Shown here: positions 1 through 11,572 of the stretch, in pieces
How positions within the stretch are numbered: position 1 is the first letter of the stretch
Layout: each line of letters opens with the position of its first letter
Notes under the pieces: model-generated
What the model saw: the letters and a program-made list of their open reading frames with translations, nothing else
The model's database searches: none
Told to the model about the DNA's origin: nothing
Assembly: GCA_037178625.1 (NCBI GenBank)
Contig: CM074139.1
Location: 1,178,001 to 1,242,000 of the forward strand
Length of the DNA: 64,000 bases
Origin: Skeletonema tropicum
Lineage: Eukaryota > Bacillariophyta > Thalassiosirophyceae > Thalassiosirales > Thalassiosiraceae
Reading direction: 5' to 3'
Translations under genes and position numbers: made by a program

Positions 1-731
1 TTCAACTGAACTTCAATTGACATCACTTCATACATCCTTTCCGTGTACCTGAGACAGGCGAGACTAGCATAAAAATTAATCCATTGGCATTGCTTTGGTG
101 GCCTTTGCAGTGGAGGGAGACTTCAATCTCAATCGGCGGTTTGGCAAATGTTCGTTATCATTTACCACAGATAATGTCGCCTCTTAGAGAGCCCACCAGA
201 CGTACTTTAGAATTTCTGTTACACTACTACCTTCTGCGTCTACATCCTCCTGCAGGTCCCTCCCAAATTCGGATTGAGATGATAGAGCTCGACCAGGACC
301 GTGCTGTTATTGATGGATGGGTGAAGAGGAAGTTCACAGATGATAGACAATGTTTATTTAGTGTTGAGAGGTAAGTAATCTGCAACAATGGCCTATCGAG
401 CGAAGAGGCAAGATATGCTAGCTTCATCTGATAGATCTGTAAGTGAAGGAAGAGTATTTCCAAAGGAGTAAGCTCAATCATTCATTTTCAATGAGAGATG
501 ATACCGTTCATTCAACTGAGCTTCAATCGGCATTACTTCATTTTACGTGTACTCGGAAAGCGAGAGGACTGTCAAGCTCTCTAGACTCTCTTACTTTTGG
601 CTCTTGGCACTAGATTTATCAGACTTTGAGCCGCGGTGCCTTTGTCAACTGTCACAGACTTTCCCAGCTTGCGCGCGGTTACTTAAGTGTCTTTGAGCAA
701 GTGCACGTGTAACCTACCATCATGGTCATGG
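1..731. other. No supported gene; short direct repeat
   Basis: I see no convincing coding region. The first 60 bases and bases about 509-560 are diverged direct repeats of one another (both begin TTCAACTGA and contain CTTCAAT), which suggests an old local duplication. The open frame at 84-374 has no recognisable motif and is probably chance. Confidence 0.4.
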
Positions 732-3700
732 TCACGGAAAAGCATCTGCATACCTACAGATCGTCTCTCCCAATAGCACAAACTTTTCTGCCGTACCAGC
801 TCTCATACCACTCTTAATTTGCCTGGCCACCATTGGCTGCCCGTTTGGGAACTCAGCTTCTACACTGCACACCATTCGACATGAATTCTTCCCAGTGTTC
901 AGAATCGAATATTGAGTCCAGGATATAAATGTATTTCCATAGGGAACTTCAGGTGTCAGTGTCTTCTCCTTGATGACGAGGCTGTTTGCATCATATTGCA
1001 ATATCTCCCATGTAGAAAAGCACATATTCGCCGAGACAAAAGCTGACTTTGGCATCAAGTAAGAATACTCCATTGTTGCACCAACAAAAGTGCTTTCATC
1101 AATACCATCAGGAGCCTTTGGCTGGCCGATATCGTTTTCATTCGTAGACCAGGTACCCATCGTTATCTTGTCATAATTCAAGTCCACGAAGAAAGCGTCT
1201 TTCATGAAGCTAGATTCTGCACTTAGCAACGACCACCGGAGCCTCAAAAATCCAACTGGTAAATCCACTTCCAGCCCCACAAACTCCAAAGATTCGGGAA
1301 GACTAAACCCTGGAGGTGGGGTGGCATCATTCTTATCCTCTTTGATTGCTGGACCTAGTAGAGGTCCAACTATGGGTTTGACATCCTCACCAACTTCAGC
1401 CTCTTCTTTTCGCTTATCCTCTCGCATTTCCCTCAGTGCTGCAAGCATGAATGTAGCTTGAGAACTTCTTCCTTTTATTTCAAGCTGCATTTCCATACCC
1501 TTCTTCTCGACGTATCGAAAGATGTCATCTGATACTACTCTCAATATATACCTATCAACTGGGTATTTGAGACCCAGAGCATATAACACTTGCAGAATAG
1601 GTAGACTGATGAAGAAGTGAAGGTGATAAAAACTAGCCAACAAATATGCAATCACTTCGTTTCGAGACGGGAAATAACGACGACGAACAGCTATGAGAAT
1701 TTCAGGCAAAGATCGTTTCTTCTTCGTCTCCTTCTCATCACCTTCATGATTTCCTACACGTCGCTTGCTAGCAGCCACGCTTTCCCTTACTCGCTGATCC
1801 CTGATCCATTCACGCTTCCGCCGAGCCCATTGTCTGGCGGTGTGCTCCATCAAAAGGATCCAGTCAATGTTATTAACTTCCACAGCGATGACGAAAAATG
1901 GTCCAGTCCTGTATTCAAGGTCTGTCTGAATACTAACGCCACGCTGCTCAAGACGAGGACCAATCAGGCTGCAAATAGATAATAGAGAAGATGAAAGTAT
2001 GAGTACACTTTCTATACCATGACAAGATGACGTACCAAATTGTTCGCTTACCGATACAAATCATTTGAGAGCTGCACAGCTACTTTGCGTGGAGTAAAAT
2101 CACTCGCAAGCGCAAGACCAGCTAACTGTATGACCTTCTGCTGAGTAACCGCCTTAATCCACTCGAAATGAAAGTCTCTCCCCGTTTCAATCTTATTATC
2201 TTGCCACCATCCCCTGGCCATTCTCTCTAACTCATTGTTCACCACTTGTACTGAATTCTTGACAACAACATTAATATACAGGGTATTCTTCGTGTGTTTA
2301 ATATCGTGTCGCTTCTTGGCTCCTTGATCGCTTTGAGACCGTGCCTTGTCATGATAAAGATCAGTATTGGACACAGCAGGTCCCTTCTTGATCAATTCAT
2401 GCGCATGCACAAATCGACTTTCTAATGGGTGAGAACATTTTCGATGTCAGAGATTTTGATTCACACTCATCATTATTCTCCCCCAAAATGTTCTTGCCCA
2501 AAATATCTCCATGAGTCAAACGAGCGCTACGATAGTAATAGGCATCCCGATGGCTCCACCCCTTCCCATATCGACGCTTCCAACGAGTTTTGTTCGACTG
2601 TGGCATAATAATGTCGGTCACGTGAGGCATATGCCAGCTCTCGCTGCGCATCAAACGCTTGAATGAGGAGAAGCAATGATTTTTCGTCGACTGCAGGAAG
2701 TAGCGTAGGAACATGACGATCCAAGCAAAGTATTGAAAAGTTGACGACGACATAGTCCCTCAAGGATCCTTCCATGTCCTATGAGCAATTGTCACCTGCC
2801 ATCTTGTCCGTTATCATAATGTACTGCTCTAGATCTTGAGACGGAAGGGTGATTTCTCCACCAGTACTGGGTGGCTCATATAATAATACTGAATCTACAT
2901 CACGTCCTTCTTGCAATGATATCTTGCGCGGGAGATGAATACTTGGAGTGGCAGACAAAGCAGGGGGAGGCGACGGTACCTCTGTTGTGGAATCAAATGA
3001 CATCAGTCTCGACATGAAGGATGAATTCGTCACTGTCAAAGCACTAACGTCTCTGGTGCTGGTAGTTGGCATTTGACTAGATCGATACGATCTAAAGATA
3101 TTACTGCGTTGTTGAGAGGTTGCTCGGGACCAAGTGTTCCTACTCCGAGCAGACATGTAAAACTGTCGTTTCTGTTCATCGTCAAACTCGCTCACACCAT
3201 CCATGCTATCAAATGATACTGTTTTCATCCTCCTCTGAGACTGTGGTCCATTCGAATCCTCCTCTACGCAAAGACGACGTTTGTTCCTTGCCCGTAGAAC
3301 AAGAAGAAGACGCAAACAATCCACCTCGAATCCAATGGACAACACAATGCAACTCATGAGAATCTGCATTCTCCAATGAATCAAATGGTGTTCCACATAA
3401 ACTGCACATCCAAACATCCCCCGTTGCTAAGAGATCTTGTGCCTCTTGGGCTAGCTGCTCTTGATACTTTTGATACGCTGTTAAACTTGTGCTTTGATCA
3501 TCAGTTTCATTCTTTAAAAGTGGTGCCAACAATCGTTTTGGTGCAAATTTCTTGCCTCCGCTTTTGTTCTGCAGCATGTTACTTCCCCCCTCTTCATTGA
3601 TGGATGGGAGGACATTGTCACCGTCGGCTGTTGCAGTAGTGGTTATGGTACGAGAACCAGCATTGCTTTCATCGTCATCCTCCGAAATCTTTTCTTCTTC

Positions 3701-4201
3701 ATGATACGTATTGACACCACTAGACGTTGTCCTCTTGACGATTTTGGGAGTTGCTTTCTTCTTTTGTATCCTTTTGGGATTTGATTTTGGTTTGATCTTA
3801 TTATTACGAGCACCAGTATTGCTGCTATTATTGTTCCGGTTCGTAAGCGTATTTTTGCCATCACTAAAATCACTAAATGTAGTAATAACCCCAGTCGAAC
3901 AAAATAACGCAGTTTCCAGTGCCACCTTTCGTGCCTCCGCCTTCTTCTTGGCGAGTTCACGCTGTCGTTGCCGATGACGTGCTTCATGCTGCGACGCTGT
4001 GGTGATGGGAGGAAGTGTGGATCGATCGGTACCATCGACCGGGGAGGAGACATTGATTGAACCGGATGTCCGATGGACAGTATTGCTGTTGTAATCACTG
4101 TGCTGCTCTCCGGCTGCTGCTTGGGCAGCAGCGGTGGAATTCCGATAGGCCACCTTCTTGATTGGGAAGCTTGCGGTTGTTCTGGTGCTTTCGTTGATCA
4201 T
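732..4201 (-). CDS. Zinc-finger and VASt-domain protein, five exons
   Basis: I assemble five exons on the minus strand: 4201-3325, 3263-2796, 2690-2531, 2417-2052 and 1968-732. Together they give 3108 nt, exactly 1036 codons (1035 aa). The introns are 61, 105, 113 and 83 nt. The 105-nt intron removes an in-frame TAG, and the last intron (CG|GTAAGC to TTGCAG|CC) joins two frames cleanly. The third intron (2418-2530) is the least certain. The N-terminal third is Ser/Asn/Lys-rich and basic. Cys266, Cys269, His282 and Cys286 form a C2HC-type finger (CSLCGTPF...HELHC). The C-terminal about 160 residues resemble a VASt domain, a StAR-related sterol or lipid-binding fold usually found after GRAM domains at membrane contact sites; TPEVPYGNTFISWTQYSI and the NSCRMVCSVEAEF stretch are typical. 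No GRAM domain was recognised. A lipid-transfer role is inference. Confidence 0.68.
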
Positions 4202-4691
4202 AATAATTATTGTGTTGTGTGTTAAGAAGTAGGTGTCTTCGAGATTTGAGAAGTCGCTGATTTTATCGGCGCTGCTTTGCTGAAACAGCAGCAGAACAGA
4301 AATTAGAACGTGCGATGGACCAACTGGATTACATAGAAGTGGCGCCGTCGTCGTGTCTACTACCTCAACGACTAGAGTTGATTAGATAGATGTGTTACTA
4401 CTTCAACACTTTTTCGACATGGTTTTGGATCTTTCCTCTTTCCGTCATCTTCTCATTTCTCCCGATATCGTACGTACCTTAAGTAAAACATACTATTACC
4501 TACTGTTTTTTGGCGGGTACATGAGCTGAGACACGAAGAGACAACAACACCACCACCTCATCATTGCTTTGACGTCGCACTTTGACAGCCCAATCATTCT
4601 TCTGACAAAGGATGAAGCCTCCACCCAACACGTGTTGCTATGCAAATACCCTCAAAAATGATCAAAGTTATGGATGGTGTAATAAGATAGG
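4202..4691. promoter_or_regulatory. Shared divergent promoter region
   Basis: This 490-bp interval separates two divergently transcribed genes (the VASt gene to the left and a plus-strand gene to the right), so both 5' ends must lie in it. No ORF is seen. I could not identify specific factor sites. Confidence 0.4.
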
Positions 4692-5966
4692 ATGAGGTTT
4701 TTGCTCAAGTCAACAACTGCTTGCAGAGCGGCGGCATCTGCGGCCCGAGATGCAAACAAACTCCTATCAAAGAGCAATGCACATAATAATGCTACCACAG
4801 AACATGCCACCTCTAACATAACCGGCAAAGCGTGGGGTCAACATTGCTCACCAGACTGTGGTTGCGTCCTGCGCTTCGAACTACAGCTAAGCAATAACCA
4901 CGCTCTATCGACCACAGAGACTGTAGTGTCGGCAACCTATCATGCGAAGCGTGTCATGGTGACCAAGGCCAAACATTCATCCGAAACCGTCGAGAATAGA
5001 ACATCATCATCATCATCACCCACCACTCTGAAACCGCTCTTAACATCCGAACCATCCTCCAAATCACAACGGCCAATACTGACATCTTGTACCTGCGCGA
5101 CACTGCACGAGCTAGCACAACAGGTAGTCAGTCATTTACCAGGAAGAACATTACAACAATTGCGCAATGACACAGATTCGGGAGTGGTGGGTGCAAGAAG
5201 TTCGATGGCCTTTCGTCATACGATACTTCGTGAGAATGTGTTACCTGTATTAGCTGGGAAGAAGGGTCGATCGTGGAAGAAGTTTGGTGAATTAAAGTCT
5301 TTGAAAGCAGATCAGCAACAGCAGAGTGAAGATGGACACAACAACAGCAGCGGTGGTGGCATACGAGAGATGAATTCCACACATCCACATGGACGCTGTT
5401 TTGATCTTGTCGAAGATTCCTTCCTCTCCATGATACATGAACGTGCAATGCCGCCGAGGAAAGATGATAAGGTGCATGCGTTCTCACCAACTATGGGTGG
5501 ATATTTCCGAATGTATAGTCCTTCTGGTAGGATGCAGAGGCAGCGGCGTGTGTCGTCATCGCAACAGTCGTTGGAGGATGATGAGATGGCGGCAGGGTAC
5601 ACATCAATGATGAGAAGGAATGATTCTCTTGCTTCTCAAAGTGGTGGAGACTGGTTACACAAATCACCGTCATCCTACTTCTTATTTGGAGATGATCATT
5701 CCACAAGTAGTAAATCGAACTACTCGGATGGAATGTTGAGTCTTTTCATTGACTACGCCAAAGAATCAATATTTGGGACGACTGAAGATGGTACTACTAC
5801 TGCAGCTACATCAACCGCAACTTCTTTGGAGAATGGATCGCGTCCCAGTAACTACTTGGAGTTACTAGACATGTATGGAGACAACCATTCGGAACATGTA
5901 GAGAAAGGAGAGGAGCCGTATGATGATTGGCTTGATTATGTTGATACTCAGTCTCAATGGCCATAG
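4692..5966 (+). CDS. Conserved Cys-motif protein of unknown function
   Basis: Single-exon ORF of 424 aa starting at ATGAGG. The first about 30 residues are rich in Arg, Ala and Ser without acids and look like a mitochondrial presequence. A compact domain follows: Cys52, Cys56 and Cys58 in HCSPDCGCVLRFEL, a segment TYHAKRVMV, then Cys133 and Cys135 in LTSCTCATLHELAQQV and a PGRTLQQLRND/SSMAFRHTIL stretch. The spaced Cys pairs suggest metal or iron-sulfur binding, but I cannot assign a named family with confidence. The C-terminal half is low-complexity (Ser, Gln, Asp) and probably disordered, ending in an acidic tail (EEPYDDWLDYVD). The gene is divergent from the VASt gene. Confidence 0.7.
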   Translation: MRFLLKSTTACRAAASAARDANKLLSKSNAHNNATTEHATSNITGKAWGQHCSPDCGCVLRFELQLSNNHALSTTETVVSATYHAKRVMVTKAKHSSETVENRTSSSSSPTTLKPLLTSEPSSKSQRPILTSCTCATLHELAQQVVSHLPGRTLQQLRNDTDSGVVGARSSMAFRHTILRENVLPVLAGKKGRSWKKFGELKSLKADQQQQSEDGHNNSSGGGIREMNSTHPHGRCFDLVEDSFLSMIHERAMPPRKDDKVHAFSPTMGGYFRMYSPSGRMQRQRRVSSSQQSLEDDEMAAGYTSMMRRNDSLASQSGGDWLHKSPSSYFLFGDDHSTSSKSNYSDGMLSLFIDYAKESIFGTTEDGTTTAATSTATSLENGSRPSNYLELLDMYGDNHSEHVEKGEEPYDDWLDYVDTQSQWP

Positions 5967-6180
5967 TAAACGTTTGATTCAAAGCAACCATTAGATAGAT
6001 TGTTAATTTTCAAAGGAGTGACAATAGAGATAGAACTTCTGAAGCTTTGATAATTATAGAGATATTGTCATTCATTAACATACATCTATCCGTCCAAGGT
6101 TGGGATCAAAGAGCACCTCTTTTCTGCATAGCTATTTTCAGATTGACACAACTTCAGCGAAAAGAAGTTTTGACCATGTG

Positions 6181-6855
6181 CTATCTCCCAGTAGCAAATT
6201 TGGAAGAATCAACTCTATCCCTCTCAATCTCCTCTTTCGTCCTCAATGCCTTCATCAATCGGGCAGTCACAAAGTAAATTGTTCCCGTACCCTTGGGCAC
6301 CTCAATCCCATCCTCTTTCGTGATACTGCCCTCCTCACCATTCGGAAAGACCAATATTTTGGGAAAGCGCTGCACACCAAATTCGTCACATGTCGATTTA
6401 TACACATGGCACGAGACTCCATAAAATTGTACATTTGATTTTTGTTCTTTGATCTTTTTGGCTATTTCTATATAATTGTATTTGAATGCTTGACAGGCAC
6501 CACATTTTGGGTCGTAGAATTCGATCACTTTGGGTGAGTTGGATGTACGAAAGTCATATTGGTCATTTTTTTTGGTAGGGTTGTAATCGTAGACGAATGG
6601 GTGGGCTTCGTGTGGTGGATAGAGGTAGAGTGATGATGTTTCGTTTTGTGCAATTATCTTTGTATCATGCTGAGATTGGGTATTTAATTTGTTGTTGTTC
6701 TCGTATTGAGAAGAGCGATAGTAGTTGATGATGCCGAGGATTGCAATTGTGAGTAATAATGTCCGCTTGTAGGTGATAATTTTGGTCATGCGGTTCGTGA
6801 CTTTGTGACGCCGAGAATGGGGTGGATGGCCGAAGCTGGAAAGAGGAATGAGCAT
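6181..6855 (-). CDS. Membrane-anchored thioredoxin-fold protein
   Basis: A 224-aa ORF with a single hydrophobic segment at about residues 32-46 (TLLLTIAILGIINYY), consistent with a signal anchor, followed by a polar linker and one thioredoxin domain. KVIEFYDPKCGACQAF contains the redox motif CGAC (Cys118, Cys121), and VQRFPKILVF carries the expected cis-proline. Two more cysteines lie in YGVSCHVYKSTCDEF. This is the architecture of secretory-pathway PDI or QSOX-like oxidoreductases, so thiol-disulfide exchange in the ER or Golgi lumen is likely. An internal Met at residue 23, just before the membrane segment, is an alternative start. The domain is complete, though the protein lacks any ER-retention tail. 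Confidence 0.72.
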   Translation of the reverse strand: MLIPLSSFGHPPHSRRHKVTNRMTKIITYKRTLLLTIAILGIINYYRSSQYENNNKLNTQSQHDTKIIAQNETSSLYLYPPHEAHPFVYDYNPTKKNDQYDFRTSNSPKVIEFYDPKCGACQAFKYNYIEIAKKIKEQKSNVQFYGVSCHVYKSTCDEFGVQRFPKILVFPNGEEGSITKEDGIEVPKGTGTIYFVTARLMKALRTKEEIERDRVDSSKFATGR

Positions 6856-7080
6856 AGTAGTAATTGAGGAAGCAGAGGAGGAAGTTAAGATCTCTAATGC
6901 CTGTTATGTTCTGGTTTTGCTCCACGCATGGGCGGTGGTCGGTTCAGGGTTCAGCTGTGTTTTGTGTTTTGCGTGTCGATGAACGCCTCCATATTTTCTA
7001 CTAGTTCCTACGTGTAAACACCCGAATTCTTTTGAACGAAAATGGCGAAGGGATCAGAGCAGCCCCTTTCCATCCCCATC

Positions 7081-7110
7081 CAGATATCGGCAGATATTAT
7101 TTGATATCTG
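7081..7110. repeat. Short inverted repeat
   Basis: CAGATATC near 7081 and GATATCTG near 7110 form an imperfect hairpin. The motif CAGATATCGGC recurs near 9278. It lies just left of the larger foldback repeat. Confidence 0.4.
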
Positions 7111-7125
7111 TGGATGGGTGAATTT

Positions 7126-7665
7126 TTGATAAAGGCCGTGCGCCGCGCCAAAATCTTCGTTTTTTGGAACCGGAGCCTTTTTTCAATTTTTTTGTTAGTG
7201 AAATGCTCTAGCTTTGGGCCGCAATGGCCAAAATTATATTTTGGGCAGTTGCCGAATATGCTTTTCCAGTATCACCATCCTTTTGCCGACCATAATGGGG
7301 GTTCTATACATGTGTTGGCTGTAAAATAATTCCAATGCTCCGCTGAGAAATGCACGTGAGAGTCCACTAGCTTTTTGCTGCACAAATTTGGCAGGCCATC
7401 AGCCATCGAAGCTAGTACCAAGCTAGGGAGCACCTTCAAATGCATATCTCGACGAAAATATAAGGTTTCACCACCTGCCCCTCAGTATATATACTCTCAT
7501 AATAGTCACCTAAAGGATAGTATCTCGGGACAAGCATGTAAACCACTTCCCTGAAACTTAATTTTGGCCACCATGGCCCAAAGCTAGAGCATTTCACTAA
7601 CAAAAAAATTGCGGGAAAGGCTCCGGTTCCAAAAAATCGACGCGCACGGCCTTTATCCGGCGCAG
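7126..7665. repeat. Foldback / MITE-like inverted repeat
   Basis: Bases about 7126-7312 are matched in reverse complement by about 7480-7665. Shared blocks include ATAAAGGCCGTGCGC, TTTTTTGGAACCGGAGCC and TTTTTTTGTTAGTGAAATGC. The arms are about 185 nt with a spacer of about 170 nt and are imperfect, diverging toward the loop. The structure resembles a foldback transposon or MITE, or a long hairpin transcript of the kind that yields small RNAs. No transposase is present and I could not define a target-site duplication. Confidence 0.65.
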
Positions 7666-9581
7666 CCGGATGATCAGCTGAAATGCTGCACGAAGAGAGG
7701 AAAGAAAGGAAGGGGAAGGAGGAGGAAAGAGGAGGAGAAAGGGTAGGAGAATGTTGATGTATGCTCTGTTTTGATTTCACTAGCTTTAAAGCTAGATACA
7801 CCTGCTTCTGCTCGATTCTAATTGCTGTCATTCATTGTTGGACCCCGTTCTGTGCCTTGCGATGCTTTACATTATTGCCACATGCTCATTAGAGGGTATA
7901 CTATACCACATCATCAGATCCATCTGTACCATACGTTGCATGTGACACTATGACCCACACTGTGCACTCAAGCAAATACCCCAAAGACACTGTATACCTA
8001 CCAGTATTGCTCGTTTGTCTTCTTGATTTCAATTAAGTTGTGATGCTTCGTTGTTTCTCTCGGCTGATGCTAGACTTTTTTGGGAGAATGCTGTCAAAGC
8101 ATTGCTTCAATGTGCCTTCTGATCCGTCCTCGCTGGGAATGCATGGGATGTGATCATTGTGGCAGATGTCTTCTTCTAAGCCTCTAGAGGTTATTATTGA
8201 TAGTCATGCCAGCCGATCTATGTGGAAACGTGATTCCTTGTCGTTTCAAATCGTTTTCTGATCTGTATCTATTGTAGTCATCTCTCCCTCTCTTCTTCAT
8301 ACGCTTTGCGTCCGGCATCCGACATTAGAGTTGCTTTCCATCTTAGCCTTCTATCTATTACCACTTGACTGTTACTTCATTTGTATTTTTCTACTGTCTG
8401 GTGATTTGTAGGTGTCTACTCTCTGGTCTGACACTGTTTGTATTTATTTACGACGACAGCGCCACGGTGCTACTGGTGTTGTCATTATTGTTGTTATTAT
8501 CATTCACTGCCGTCTTCGGCGTCACGGCTGGTGATAATTGAATGCATCGCTGCAGGAGGTTTCGGTGGCCACTAGTACTGGTCCTCTCTCTGTAATGCAG
8601 CATCTACATGAACCGCAAACTATTTGCATTTTGTCTATTTGCATTCCGTGAAGTGTTGTCGAATAGCCAATGATTAAATTCACCAAATCGAGCAGAATCT
8701 TAGGTAGCCTGTGACGATGTCATAATGCGAATTGCATTTCATTGATTTGCGTTCATTTCTATCTACTCACTGATGCGCTGCTTTGTGTGTCGGCATCGGA
8801 GCGAGAGCGGAGGAAAACAAAAAATGAGCATGAACTTTCAGAGCAATTTCCTCGCACTTCTGATTAGCTACGCTTCTCTGAAGATAATATCGAGAGTGAT
8901 TATGATTAAATGGATTGCCGGCAGCTGCATAAGTAAGTTCTGGGGTCGATATTGCTTCCGCTGGAGTTGTTATGGAGGTCGACATCTATCGACATGGTCC
9001 TTTGCAAAAGATGAAAGATCCAGTATCCAGTCTAAAATTTGGCGCGCCTCGAAAAGATCCATTTCAAAGTGGTCGGGCCGGTATTTTTACGGGTATAATC
9101 TACTTGCCCGTTGTCGCCATCGAATTTGTGTGAGACAAAGTTAGTGTCGCCATCGAATTCGATGGCGACACCCGCTTTGGTGTGAAAAAGTTTATCATGG
9201 AGTAAGCTAGAAGAAGGCGGGTGAAAATGCTGTCGCCATCGAATTTTTTCGCCACCGCCATTTTATTTGCATCTGCCCAGATATCGGCGATTTATTCGGT
9301 ACAATACATACTCAGAGATTCTCTCATCCTCGGCTCAACGCAACGATGCCTCGCTGTAACAACAATTTAATTTATATTATTATTGGAGAGAGCAGCCAGC
9401 ATGCAGCCACTTTCAAAGCATTGAACGGTGTTGTAATAGACCCCTACTTATTTGGCTTGATGCTTTTCCTTGACAAATAGGTCAAAATAATTGCCCACAT
9501 ATCTAGTTGGATTCTGGCATCGTGACGGCATTTAGAGAGAGAAGTGCGTAAATAGGAAGAAGTAGTCAAGGGCGAAGGAAG
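7666..9581. other. Intergenic, no supported gene
   Basis: I find no coding region with recognisable features in this 1.9-kb stretch. The only structure I see is a cluster of GTCGCCATCGAATT copies near 9113-9250 (separate entry). The 5' part is CT-rich, and a small open frame near 8773-9144 shows no motif. Confidence 0.45.
9113..9250. repeat. Cluster of a 14-bp motif including a 28-bp perfect palindrome
   Basis: GTCGCCATCGAATT occurs at about 9113, about 9146 and about 9232. At 9144-9171 the middle copy meets its own complement to form a perfect 28-bp palindrome (half-site GTGTCGCCATCGAA). The cluster lies about 330-470 bp upstream of the DUF285 gene. Confidence 0.7.
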
Positions 9582-10922
9582 ATGAAATCTTCGGATGATG
9601 ATACAACTCCTCAGGATGCAGCTGCAACTATTCCTGTTGCCACTGCGGGTGATGATCATGATACTGCTCATGAAGCAACTTCTGCAGAGCCCCAACTTCC
9701 GTGGTGCAAACTTCGCTTCCTGTTATTGATGATTTTTTTTGGAATGATTGTAGTGGTTGCTGTCATTCTTGGGCCAACACTATCAAGTCGCCCCTTCTCG
9801 TCTCAATCTCCATCTCCAAGTCCGAGCGATACAAATTATACATGCTTTACTGATCGTGACATGCTCAGGTCTGCCATTGAGCTGTATGTCCAAGCCGACT
9901 GTAAAGAATGGAAATTGTCTTGCCCTCCTAGTATTGTTGGCAATTATGGTTGGCCGATTGGGTCTTGGTGTGTAGACGACGTAACTGACATGGCTTACTT
10001 ATTTGGAGATCTCGATTCTTTCGACGAAGATTTATTTGGGTGGAATGTAGGCCAAGTTACTGATATGAGTCGCATGTTCTCTGGGGCATATTCCTTCAAT
10101 GGTGACATCTCGTCTTGGAATACAGCTGCGGTGACAAGTATGTATCGAATGTTCTATGGAGCATTATCCTTCAATGGTGACATTTCGTCTTGGAACACGG
10201 CTGATGTAACTGATATGAGTCGCATGTTCTCTTCAGCAGAATCCTTTAATGCTGACATCTCGTCTTGGAACACTGCTGCAGTGACTGATATGAGTTTGAT
10301 GTTCTCTTATACATTATCCTTTAATGGCGACATCTCATCTTGGAACACGGCTGCAGTGACTGATATGAGTTCCATGTTCTATGAAGCATCATCCTTTAAT
10401 GGTGACATCTCAACTTGGTATACTGCTGCAGTGACTGGTATGAATTCAATGTTTTTAAGAGCATCATCCTTTGATGGTGACATTTCGTCTTGGAATACGG
10501 CTGCAGTGACAAGTATGTATCGAATGTTCGAAGATGCATCATCCTTCAATGGCGATATCTCGTCTTGGGACACGGCTGCAGTGACTGATATGAGTTACAT
10601 GTTCACTGAAGCAACATCCTTTAATGGTGACATTTCGTCTTGGAACACGGCTGCAGTGGCTGATATGAGTTTCATGTTCTATAAAGCTTCATCATTCAAT
10701 GGCGACATCTCGTCTTGGAACACGGCTGTTGTAACTGCTATGAGTGCCATGTTCTGGGGAGCTTCGTCATTCAACCAGGATCTATGCGCATGGAAGGACA
10801 GTAATCGTTTCCCCTACAGCAACGCATACTATATCTTTTTTGATTCAGGTTGTACATATCAAGCTACACCACAGGTAGAGGAAGGAGGTCCATTCTGTGC
10901 TTCCTCTTGCACTAATAGTTAA
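9582..10922 (+). CDS. DUF285 (BspA-like) repeat protein with membrane anchor
   Basis: Single-exon ORF of 446 aa. A short acidic N-terminus precedes one transmembrane segment at about residues 44-66 ([20 protein letters not shown]), so it is probably a type II membrane or secreted protein. A Ser/Pro linker and a Cys-containing segment follow. The body consists of about eleven 25-residue repeats built on [18 protein letters not shown], the DUF285/BspA-type leucine-rich-like solenoid. This family is widespread in diatoms and in some bacteria as surface proteins. Repeat units are nearly identical at the DNA level (75-nt period), implying recent expansion or homogenisation. The C-terminus has four more cysteines and no second membrane span. 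The ligand and function are unknown. Confidence 0.85.
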   Translation: MKSSDDDTTPQDAAATIPVATAGDDHDTAHEATSAEPQLPWCKLRFLLLMIFFGMIVVVAVILGPTLSSRPFSSQSPSPSPSDTNYTCFTDRDMLRSAIELYVQADCKEWKLSCPPSIVGNYGWPIGSWCVDDVTDMAYLFGDLDSFDEDLFGWNVGQVTDMSRMFSGAYSFNGDISSWNTAAVTSMYRMFYGALSFNGDISSWNTADVTDMSRMFSSAESFNADISSWNTAAVTDMSLMFSYTLSFNGDISSWNTAAVTDMSSMFYEASSFNGDISTWYTAAVTGMNSMFLRASSFDGDISSWNTAAVTSMYRMFEDASSFNGDISSWDTAAVTDMSYMFTEATSFNGDISSWNTAAVADMSFMFYKASSFNGDISSWNTAVVTAMSAMFWGASSFNQDLCAWKDSNRFPYSNAYYIFFDSGCTYQATPQVEEGGPFCASSCTNS

Positions 10923-11572
10923 AGTGATGCTGATATCCAACTCAATCTGAATGAGTTGATAACAATGGAATTGTAACCATAAGCATTCTAGTAGCAAAGT
11001 CAAAGTTTTTCTGTATGTTAATATTACCTATACTCTTACTCGTTCTCTTGCCTTGCAGACTGCTTCATCCCAAAATGATTTCTCTGTGGTTCATCATTCA
11101 CAATCACAAATAACCCTTCTACTGTCCTTGTCCTTGTTGTCATCACACTTGCTTCTTTACTTTCCTTGTTACTCTATCTTTACTTGAGGAATGATCATTG
11201 TAGTAATGGTATACATTACTATGAAGCAGCAGAAGATCGATGGTAAGTTCTCTTGCGAATGGTTCTTGGGGTAGTGGTCTTGGGTTTATTTGCTATGCAC
11301 GTGGGTTACGTTTCTCTGTTACACAGCGTGCGGTGTAGTGTCGTCGGTTCACCCTTGTGTTTTGCAGGATAGTTGACAAAGCCTCCATTTTTGTTATTAG
11401 TTCCTGCCTATATGCGTGAGGCTAGATTCTCTTTGAAAGAAAATGGCAGAGCCCGAGAGTTTGCTGCCAGTGTGCACGACAAAGTAGTACAAGGTAGTAC
11501 AACTATCAACATAATTTCAGCAGCAGACTTCGACTTGAGAGTATGATACAATAAGTATTTAATCATCAAATA
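10923..11572. other. Intergenic, no supported gene
   Basis: This holds the 3' flank of the DUF285 gene and the 5' flank of the serine acetyltransferase gene. I see no coding region or notable repeat beyond AGTACAA near 11490. Confidence 0.45.

Noticed and set aside
7832..9300. Small frames such as 8773-9144
   Set aside because: No start context, splice sites or motif; composition not coding-like.
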